Assembly (NCBI RefSeq): GCF_910596095.1
Contig: NC_056539.1
Coordinates: forward strand, 13,898,501-13,962,500
Direction: 5' to 3'
DNA length: 64,000 nucleotides
From: Thunnus maccoyii
Lineage: Eukaryota; Chordata; Actinopteri; Scombriformes; Scombridae
The notes under the pieces were generated by a model. The model was not told the DNA's origin, searched no databases, and was given only the letters and a program-made list of their open reading frames with translations. Below are positions 55,801 to 64,000 of this stretch, piece by piece; position 1 is the stretch's first letter, and the number at the start of each line of letters is the position of its first letter. The position numbers and the translations under genes are program-made.

Positions 55801-56145
55801 GTGGTACGACCAGCCTTCTACACTAGTCAACATGCACAGCACTGAAGATGTAGGACAGAGATGCATGTTAGATGGTGGAGCAATAAGGATGAATTAAAAA
55901 AGTAAAAAAAAAAATGCTGGGAGTGGTAATGGTTCCATTTGATTTACATACTTGAGAAAAGAATGGCCAAACTGATCCATGAGGCAGAGTGGTTCGATCC
56001 ACGGGTCTGAAGTAATCCAAAGCAGAACTCCTGTGAGAATAAAACAAAAAAAAAGAAGATAAATTAAGGTAAATCTATAGATGCATCACTGACCACAGGC
56101 AAACAATGAAGACATTTTCTCTGAGCAAACCTCAACACTTACCAT
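52815..56145 (-). CDS. sele: E-selectin-like adhesion receptor (lectin, EGF, six CCP, TM)
   Basis: Selectin expected on activated endothelium, capturing leukocytes. Exons in transcript order: 56145-56143 (ATG only), 56030-55952, lectin 55841-55437, EGF 55263-55159, CCP1 55053-54862, CCP2 54708-54517, CCP3 54383-54198, CCP4 54058-53873, CCP5 53760-53554, CCP6 53403-53224, TM 53103-52971, tail 52875-52815; all phases agree, 642 aa (human SELE 610, also six CCP). The signal peptide includes SWISLAILFSMLCMLTSVEG; mature W38 (WSYHYSNNTMNW). The lectin domain has NWAKGEPN, an extended loop (STTNTG) absent in human, SEDC and GKWNDESC, so the calcium ligands are present. CCP5 carries an extra Ser/Pro/Ala-rich insert. 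The TM segment is ATSVAGGGALSLSALSLAMW, then ILKRMKQK, and the tail ends APPQVYKSSVDSLI. CCP3 lacks an ATG, so it is easily missed in ORF scans. Assignment to E rests on six CCP and the end position in the cluster. Confidence 0.89.
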
Positions 56146-56248
56146 TTTAAGTGGTGTGTGATATCCAACAGAAGTATTATAGTATGGCTTTAGTCTCAGC
56201 ACATCTAAGGATAAGATGAGTCTGGGTTTTGAGATCAGGGCTGCCCAC

Positions 56249-56366
56249 TTTTATGCACCTCACCAGCTATTTTCCTGGAAGTCATCTACAAGTGGACTTT
56301 TCAGTGGAATTCCCCACTCCCCTCCCTCAACTGTCCCATCCCACCGGAGGCCTTGGAAACTTTCCC
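56249..56366 (-). promoter_or_regulatory. sele: E-selectin-like promoter with NF-kB sites and TATA-like box
   Basis: On the minus strand a TATA-like GCATAAAAG lies at 56248-56256, about 105 bases before the ATG. Upstream are GGGGAATTCC (56306-56315), a perfect match to the kB consensus GGGRNWYYCC, and a kB-like GGGAAAGTTTCC (56355-56366). A weaker GGGAATTTTT follows near 56397-56407, and a STAT-type TTCCAGGAA lies at 56272-56280. Mammalian E-selectin promoters are known to use clustered kB sites just upstream of a TATA box. The arrangement is seen; function is inferred. Confidence 0.6.
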
Positions 56367-56454
56367 TACCTCCTTTGTACTTACTTGCTATGAGGAAAAA
56401 AATTCCCTTTGTTTTAAACAGAGTTCTCTGTTAATATTATTGTCATTATTATTG

Positions 56455-56800
56455 TCAATAGGTACTTTTACACAAGTATCTTCACCTAAGTAAAATTTTG
56501 AGGCACTTGAGTATTTCTATTTTATGTTGCTTTATACTTTAATCCACTGCAATTCAGAGGGTCACTTTTCAGATTTTATTTTACATCCCAAACATATGAT
56601 GAATGAATTCATAAAATATATATAATATATTCATGTAATAATATTACACATGGAAAGTGCCCATTCTACCTAATAAGTAGTTTGCATATTTAGGTACATT
56701 TTGCTGCTATACTTTGCTTTTTGCTTGCTGCTTGCACTTTTTTTGTCAATGCAGGACTTTTACTTGTAATGGAGTATTTTAAATTGTTGTATCAGCACCT
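56455..56800 (-). repeat. Interspersed fish repeat related to 35573-35890
   Basis: Ends in gacttttacttgtaatggag, the complement of the ctccattacaagtaaaagta phrase at 35640. It lies just upstream of the E-selectin-like promoter, so promoter-proximal unique sequence is only about 300 bases. Confidence 0.45.
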
Positions 56801-58470
56801 TCCCTTAAGGAAAGGATTGAAATAATTGCCTACAAAATGTGCTAATGTAATGTGTGTAAAACATGGCACATTAGAACACTGTAACAAAATAAAATAAACT
56901 GCACAACATAAAAAACGTTTCCTTATCTTACCCTATGTATGAAGTGAAAGGCGACTGAGAAGGAAATTGCCTGTTTTGGAAACTGTGAAATCCTGTGAGC
57001 TAATAAGGAAGAGTGTGTCTGAGAGATATTTACAGTCCCAAAGATAATCCCACAGTTTCCTTTTATTTGGATTTAAACCTTTTAGATATTGCTCACCAAA
57101 TGACAGCAAAGAGTGTTATCAGCACTAATGATAAAACAATGTAAAACAACATGGACCAGTTTAGACTTCATGAGTGTGCATGATGATTCATTAGGTTAGA
57201 AGTAGTACAAAGAATGCCAACAGAAAATCTATAGACTGAAACACACTTTTCACAGTTAAAAAAAAGACATGTCCTGTATCACGTGTCTTATATCTTATAT
57301 ATTATTATCTTATATCAAGGTATTATTGTATATTTATGTTTGTAGTAGATTGTAAGCAAAGCCCCATGGTGGAAAGCATGAAATGAAATAACGATAATTG
57401 TAAAAAAAAAAGAAAAAAAAAGCTCCAGACACTCTCAAAACCGGATGCTCTCTTCTTTTGTACTTCTCAAAAGAAGGGAAAAAAAACAATGCACTGGCAG
57501 TTAACAAACATTTTACTGGTATCTTTTTTATGAGCGTCCAGGGACAGGAAATATGTGGTGCAGGAGCAGAAGCAGAGGCGCCTGTTTACTGCCTGTGTTA
57601 CTAGATGTGACAGTTCATATCCTTCTTTTGTGACCTGAGGCACAGGATAGTAACCGCTGTTGCTTGACACCTCTTAACCTTCACCCCTTCCCCTGACAAA
57701 CAATATGAACTCTTGAATTAACTCATACAAAACAAGTCCCAAAGGAAAAACTCACTTTCAGCTTTGTTTGGATATTCTTAACAGGAAGCCCATTTAACTT
57801 TGTTTCAGGGGTTCAACATCTGACTAAACATAAAAAAAAAATCACTTTATGTAAGTAATTTTACTACAACTACATTATTATTACTATTACTGTTATAAAC
57901 TACTATGTGTGTCCGTAATAATAAATCTCCTACTGAATTTTGATTGAACTTTGTGTCTAATATTATGAAGGAATATATCATCAATTCAACATATAAATAC
58001 AGAAAACATCTCAGGACATGATCACTTCACTGTCTTATTTGCTGTGAGCAGCAGCAGGAAACCCCTCCCTGAGGAGAGGCTTGCAACTGTCTCTTGAACT
58101 TCTGAGTGTTTTGGCGCCTAATTAAGAGCTGAAGGAGCTGGATGACTGGATAATGAGACCATCCAAATAGCCAGAGGTTCAAGCACCTCCAACAAAAAAG
58201 ACATCCATCCTGCTGAAGTGTCCTTGAGCAAAAAAGCTACATCCCTACCATATCCATCCCTGCACCTCTGACCTCCCTGACGGACACTAGAGGAAAATCT
58301 TCTCTGGCCACAGGAAGATACAAATTAAAGATAAAATGAAAACAATCTGCAGAGAAAACTGGTCTCTTCCCTTGCTATGAAGTAGGTTGGTTGATGTAAA
58401 CGGCCCTTAACTGATGCTAATCTACGGTGGTTGCACGATTTCTTGGTTTTGAAGGCTGTAATTCAAGCAC
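56801..58470. other. Intergenic stretch between the E-selectin-like gene and phpt1
   Basis: AT-rich and unique with A-tracts (57400-57420). No coding exon or RNA gene was recognised. The two genes are transcribed divergently from its ends. Confidence 0.6.
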
Positions 58471-58472
58471 TT

Positions 58473-58487
58473 CCATCTTGCTGCCAT
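58473..58487 (+). promoter_or_regulatory. phpt1: Candidate YY1-type element upstream of phpt1
   Basis: CCATCTTG followed by GCCAT (58473-58480 and 58483-58487) resembles YY1 sites near the start of housekeeping genes. Another gcc/cagtatggc-type stretch lies at about 58518-58527. No TATA box is evident. The role is inferred. Confidence 0.35.
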
Positions 58488-58671
58488 TTGGGGTCGCTAG
58501 TGCGAGCTTGCCTTATCCAGTATGGCTGCAGAGCGTCTGTCCCTTTAAGGAAATAAACGTACTCGGCCAAATAAGGCATTAGTATGGTATGAGCGCACCA
58601 TGTTGTCTACCGTTGGAAGACCTCTGAGCATTTTGAGAGTGTCCGGTGCTTGGTGCAAAGTGACAGTCGCG

Positions 58672-59518
58672 ATGGCAGACGCTCTGACTAAAATCCCAGA
58701 TGTGGAGATTGATCCTGAGGGAACCTTTAAGTACATACTGGTCAGAGTGAAAGTAAAAGATGGCGATGTTCATAAAGACATTGTCCGGGGCACAAAAAGT
58801 GCACAGTACCACAGTAAGTTCATGAATGTAGTTTGCTGCTGAGCGTCAAGTGCGTCAGTTCAGCTCGAGATATAACACGCAACACAGATGATGATGATTA
58901 TTATTGCAGCGGCATATGTCTAATTTGACCCATTATAGTGTTCTTAGAGTGCAACGTGCAAACGTGCACTGTGCATAAATCCCGGTGACAGTGCACACAC
59001 CACGGACAGCAACAGTTTGCCAATATTTACAAACTGGCAAAAAATGGAGGCATCAGCTGCAGGAGATGAAATGATGCCACAGTAATTTGTTAAATTTGAT
59101 CATTGCTGTTATTTGCCTTTCCTGTAACTAGTGAAACCAGATTGTATTTTTTCATTAATGGACATTTTTTGAATTATTTACAGATCATATTTTTGAGAAG
59201 GTCAGTCCAGCTATGGAGGCTTTGGGAATGGAGTGCAAATGCCTTGGAGGAGGGAAGATAGAGCACAACAGCCAAGCGAAAAAAATAAGAGTGTTTGGAG
59301 AATCAACTGTGAGTTCATTTGATTGCAAATGTTTTAATGTGGATTGGATACCAAGTTTTTACTTCTGTGCATACTGGATAATATTTTAATATGTGAATAT
59401 CTTTTGCTTTCTCTGTTATTTTCAGGGCTTTGGTAAAGCAGACCACTCTGTGTCTGCAGAGAAGTTGAAGAGTGCCTTCAGTGACTATGAGGTCACCTGC
59501 AGTGACGACACTAAATAG
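58672..59518 (+). CDS. phpt1: 14 kDa phosphohistidine phosphatase
   Basis: Removes phosphate from histidine in proteins, with no metal needed. Exons 58672-58813, 59184-59308 and 59426-59518 join in phase to 119 aa (human PHPT1 125). The protein starts MADALTKIPDVEID, matching the human IPDVDID start region, then GTFKYILVRV, DIVRG and SAQYHNHIFEKV; the His here is the equivalent of catalytic His53. The exon-2 segment CECLGGG-type loop reads CKCLGGGKIEH, and KKIRVFGES and YEVTC close the fold. It is shorter than human after RV because the APRSGAP-like loop is reduced. An in-frame upstream ATG at 58600 would add 24 residues (MLSTVGRPLSILRVSG...), but the start at 58672 fits the family. The neighbour is the divergently oriented E-selectin-like gene, about 2.5 kb away. 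Confidence 0.93.
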
Positions 59519-62374
59519 ATCATACACCTGCATCTCATTTCAAATGTCCGCTGAATTGTATTCGTTTCAATATGATCACCACTAATTAATGCTATCACCC
59601 CTCTGTACAACTTGTATTTAATTCAATAACACCATTCTGCGTTTCACTGCTTGCTGTTTTTTATTCTCTGATGGCACAAAAACAATTTTTTGAAAAAAAT
59701 ATTTGCACGTATTTGCAGATGTTATCATTTTCAGTCTCATAAAAAGTGGTTTAAATGTAAGCATAATCCCCTTAAAAATACGATGACTTCTTCTCACTTT
59801 CACTCGTTGTTTGATTTACTTCATCAGAAATGGAGACAGTGTGCCAAGCGTAAATTCCATACAGGAAGGGGGGCGTGAGGGCAGTTGGAATAACAAACAT
59901 ATCCTGTTACTCACAGGGAAAGTTTTATGTTTTAAAAAAAAAAAACAGATAAGGGGTGCTTTGACGTGTCAACATGGATATACACTTGAATTTCTGTGTA
60001 ATGCTAAAAAATGATAAGCATTGCAAAAGAAAAACCAGGAAAATGAAATGCTGACACAAGAATAACGAAAGCAAATATAGAGTGGAATAAAATAGCCTGA
60101 TATGAGTCAGACGGAAATAATTACATGCCTGATCCGTTTGTTACTTTACTTTCACCTCTATTTTCAGCTTTCAAGGGTTTTCTCCAGTTTGATGATAAAC
60201 TTGCTTTAGCAGGTATAATGTGTACTGTGCAGCATCTTAGTTTAGTTTGTTAGTGCATACAAACATTTGCTAATTAGCACTAAACACAAAGTGCAGCTGA
60301 GGCTTATGGGGATGTCGTTAGTTTTGCAGACATTTGTTCATAAATCAGAGTATTGGACATATTGATAATTTGACCTGATGGCACTAGGTGAAATGTTAAG
60401 GATTCACCAAAGTTCTTACAATTCATTCTCAGGAGGACAGAAATATCTGTAGCAAATTTCATAGTTATCCATTCAATAGTTGGTGACACATTTCACTAAA
60501 AACCAAAAACCCTATGGTGGTGCTAGAGGAAAAGTCAGGAGATTACTGAAGTCAGGAGAAAGTGTGAACAAAATTTCATGAGTTCCTTTCATGAACCATG
60601 TTATTAAGCATCAGTTTGGAAACTGCAAAGCCCACCAGAAAACAATTCACACTGGATGCTCCTAATATTTTGAACAGTTTCGTCGCTATTATCATGTATC
60701 TATTATCATCGTGTGTTTTCAACAAGTGATGATACATGAGATGCTCAGATGACTTTGAAGTGGAGACTGATTTGCTGCCTTGATAGAATATTCAGTTTTC
60801 TTTCATTTGGTTTTGCAAATCTATGTCATCAACCACAAAGTATTTACTTTTTTCCTGTGAGATTGCAATGTCTATCTCAATGGAGTCTACATCCTCTTCT
60901 CCAGGGTTTTCCCACATGAAGTAGACTGGGTTTTTAAAAGGTATGTGTACTCCAGCAGTGGAGCCATTCCTGTCTTTTTTGCTTATGACTCATTGGTAAG
61001 TTATAGAGAAGCCATTTACAGGAAAAGTGACACACAACTCTGCCAAATGTATAAACAGAATTAGCTACTGTTGACATACCGGAGAAACCTCCATTCAAAA
61101 GAATCATCCTCCCTTTCATCCTAAAGCCGGTGCCAGTTTCCTGTTAACAGATAACCTATCCATTATCCGCAAACAGGGAGGTCAGCCTGAGAGGAAGAAA
61201 TAACTGCGTTAGACTCACTCGTCTCTGTGGAAAACATGTGCTCCAGTTAAGAGTCTAATGAGTTTTCTCATAAGAAATAGTCTTGACCATAATAGAATCC
61301 TTATCAGTCTGTGTGGTTAAAGGGAAACATGATGTAATTTAGTAGGAAGCCTTCATCATAATTTGACATAACATTTTCTTGAATTTAGATTCAATTACCC
61401 TGGATGTTGTGTATTACTTTTGGAGTACTTACCAGTAATGTTCACTTATATTGTAAAAAAAAGAAATTATTATTTTTTATGAGCTTTTCAGATGATAGAT
61501 TAGGTTGACTTTATTCTCTGATTTCTCTAAAAAAATGTCTAACACCAAAAGCATACTCTCTGGTTCAGACATTCATGGTTTCAGATAGAACAATGGTGTC
61601 ATGATGATGGAGAAGCTAGTATAGTCCACAATTTCTTCAAGTATCTGTGTTGAAGTGCACTTCAACACAATCAATAGAGCTGCTGCCCTTTGACCTCCTT
61701 GTGGAAAAGGCAAGTGAAAAAAAATATTTGAGAAGTAATAAAAAAAAACCAAACAAAAAAAAAAAACCCATCAGAAACATACTTTCTATCATCTTGCAAT
61801 AACCACTACTAAGAATAACTACTGTAATTGACAGGATTTTTTTCCCTATAACGTATTTATTAGCTTTAAATTTAGGCCACACTAGTATGATATAATTAAC
61901 TAAAGAAATCTATTATTAATTATTTTAATTATAGAATTATTAATTGCATCATAATTATCAGCTCTGCATGGGATGTGATCATCCTGATTCAGTGGTACGG
62001 GAAACTGTCACATATACATTCTGGTATTTATCTCCAAATGTAAGCACAATGCAAGCGGTGCTGCAATATACTGTATCTGAAAAGAGATAAGCATCAGTGT
62101 CGAGTTGTGTTTCCTAAACAAGAAGTTAGCCCCTTCCTATAGCGACAGCACCTAACATCTAAAGCTGCCAGGAAACTGAACCGGAGACAAAGGCGTGATG
62201 GTTTACGTCACAGTTCAAGATCTTATCAGAGAAACAATAGCTCACTGATTTTATAGGGCAATCAAGTCAGAGCCAACAGAACTTCCAGATTCCTTCCCAA
62301 TAACTTTAACACAATGTAAAAGTTATACATCTCAAATATTTTCTATGAGGTATACCGTCTGGGTAACAAACTAA
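59519..62374. other. Intergenic stretch downstream of phpt1
   Basis: Contains the reverse repeat at 60230-60545 and AT-rich sequence. No gene was recognised. The phpt1 polyadenylation site is not obvious; AATAAA-like sequence lies near 60084. Confidence 0.55.
60230..60545 (-). repeat. Reverse copy of the 41485 repeat
   Basis: The plus strand shows agcaaatttcatagttatcc, attcaatagttggtgacaca and tggtgctagaggaaaagtca, the reverse complement of the family at 41485-41975. Intergenic, downstream of phpt1. Confidence 0.5.
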
Positions 62375-62885
62375 AGGAAAAACCCACATAGTGTCTTAGT
62401 AAGGTGTCGGGCCACCATGTGCTGCTAGAACAGCTTCAAAGGGTCTTGGCATTGATTCTACAGTCTCTGAACTCTTCTGGAGGGATGAACATAATTCTTC
62501 CAAAAGATATTCCCTCATTTGGTGTTTTGATGATAGTGGTGGAGAGCGTTGTCTAACATGTCGGTCCTAAATCTCCCATAGGTTTTGTATTGGGTTGAGA
62601 TCTGATGACTGAAGGCCATAGCATTATTTACATCATTTTCATACTCAAACCATTCAGTGAACCCTCGTGCCCTGTTGATGGGAACACTGTCATCCTGGAA
62701 GAGACCACTCCCATCAGGATAGAAATGTTTCATCATAGGATAAGACTAGATGATGACTCAGAACAACAACAAGAGACCCTTCCCTCTAAGAGGACAAGTG
62801 GACCCAAACTATGCCAGCAAGATGTCCCCCACAGCATAACAGAGCCACCAGATCCCCCAAGCATTCAGCATTATATATATAAAAC
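62375..62885 (-). mobile_element. Tc1-like transposon fragment, transposase C-terminal part
   Basis: Reading the minus strand from 62736 down gives GLFQDDSVPINRARGFTEWF and a following ENDV, the DDE-region pattern of Tc1 transposases (FQDDNAPIHRAR type). The frame then decays with no Glu-containing block left intact. The plus strand at 62395-62640 is the familiar fish repeat beginning gtcttagtaaggtgtcgggcc. Non-functional relic. Confidence 0.7.
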
Positions 62886-62889
62886 AATT

Positions 62890-63425
62890 AAGAATTAATG
62901 AGGTCGCTGTCTTCTTGGGAACCTTCATTGCAGCAGAATTTTTTTGTAGCCTTCCCCAGATCTGTGCCTCAACTCAATCCTGTCTCTGAGCACTGCAGGC
63001 AGTTCCTTCAACCTCATGGCTTGATTTTTGCTCTGATATGCATTGTCAGCTGTGAGACCATATATAGACAGGTGTGTGCCTTTCCAAATCAATGTCCAAT
63101 CAATTGAATTTACCACAGGTGGAATCCAATCAAGCTGTAGAAAAATCTCAAAGATGATCAAGAGAAATGGAAGGCACCTGGGCTAAATTTCAAGTGTAAT
63201 AGAAAAGGGTCTGAATACTTATGTCAATGTGATATTTCAGTTTTTCCTTTTTAATCAATTTGCAAAAAATTCTAAAATTTTGTTTTTGCTTTATTTTGTC
63301 ATTATGGGGTATTGCGTGTAGATTGATGAGGGAAAAAATGAGTTTAAATGATTTTAGCATAATGCTGCGACATAAAATGTGAAAAAAGTGAAGGGATCTG
63401 AATACTTTCTGAATGCACTGTATAA
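62890..63425 (-). mobile_element. Tc1-like transposon 5' end with terminal repeat and helix-turn-helix remnant
   Basis: The outer end on the minus strand begins near 63420 with cagtgcattcagaaagtatt, the terminal repeat of a common fish Tc1-like family. At 63020-62925 the minus strand encodes MRLKELPAVLRDRIELRHRS followed by GEGYKKI, the paired-like N-terminus of Tc1 transposase. The remainder of this copy is missing and a different Tc1 fragment abuts it at about 62885. Confidence 0.7.
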
Positions 63426-64000
63426 AAACATATATAAATATATACACACATATACATATGTATGTCCAGTTATATCAAGTTACAAAGTATGTAACTAGAA
63501 TATATTGATTTTCATTATCATATTTCCCATGATGTGCCTCAGTAGATTTTGTCACCAGGTCACAATGTATAAGTAGCCTGAAGTGGAATTTCTCAAACCA
63601 AGATAATGTGTTTTGCCCAGTTTGATAGGATGGAGACTGCTACCTCCCTAGATGTAGGGCTGTATGTATCCTAAAAGCCATCTTTCCTTCTTTATATGGT
63701 CATGTAAGCTTGATATGTTGTCATAAATTCATCTAATATCATTATTTTAATCACAATATATAACCAAATATGTCTGTTGTCTATTCTTGCTGCATTGGCT
63801 TTTTAATTCCTGTAAAAGCATAATTGTTTATGCTAATTAATTAGTTGAAGTCTGGCTTTATAATTATTATTATGCTCTGTTAAATTCTTGCATTCGTAAA
63901 GAAGTTTACCTTTTTACTTCTCATTCTGGCCATTTTGAAGCCCAGTATAAGATATAATATATCACAAGTACGTGTAACATAAGTCTGACATATCCTGTGA
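63426..64000. other. AT-rich window end
   Basis: Beyond the Tc1 terminal repeat I see short TA-rich runs (63425-63460) and otherwise unremarkable sequence with no gene. Confidence 0.6.

Overview
The window looks like nuclear DNA of a spiny-rayed (percomorph) teleost. It has small conserved exons with GT-AG introns, abundant dinucleotide microsatellites, Tc1-like and L2-like transposon relics, and the AT-rich inverted-repeat elements that recur in perch-like fish. No bacterial-style operons, CRISPR arrays, rRNA or tRNA were seen. All gene models were assembled by eye from splice signals, reading-frame phase and family motifs; no database was searched.

Layout: (1) 5.3-26.7 kb, + strand: retinoid X receptor gamma (rxrg), ten coding exons with a ~10 kb first intron; the first coding exon (5346-5412) is a new proposal resting on phase and an upstream stop. 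(2) 28.2-38.85 kb, + strand: a LIM-homeodomain factor of the LMX1A type, eight coding exons plus a non-coding first exon. rxrg next to lmx1a matches human 1q23. (3) 41.05-56.3 kb, - strand: three intact selectin genes, P-like (9 CCP/sushi repeats, 815 aa), L-like (2 CCP, 346 aa) and E-like (6 CCP, 642 aa). CCP numbers, order and orientation match mammalian SELP-SELL-SELE at 1q24. (4) 58.6-59.5 kb, + strand: phosphohistidine phosphatase phpt1, three exons. (5) 62.4-63.4 kb: two truncated Tc1-like transposons.

The selectins should mediate leukocyte rolling on endothelium and platelets. The E-like gene has a TATA-like box and NF-kB-type sites just upstream, as expected for cytokine induction. 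rxrg and lmx1a are unrelated transcriptional regulators kept together by old synteny, and phpt1 is a housekeeping enzyme. The most notable observations are the complete P/L/E selectin set, a near-identical tandem duplication that created both CCP exons of the L-like gene, a P-like lectin domain lacking part of the usual calcium site, and the kB sites at the E-like promoter. About 75% of the window is intron or intergenic DNA, where I see repeats and a few possible conserved non-coding stretches but no further genes.
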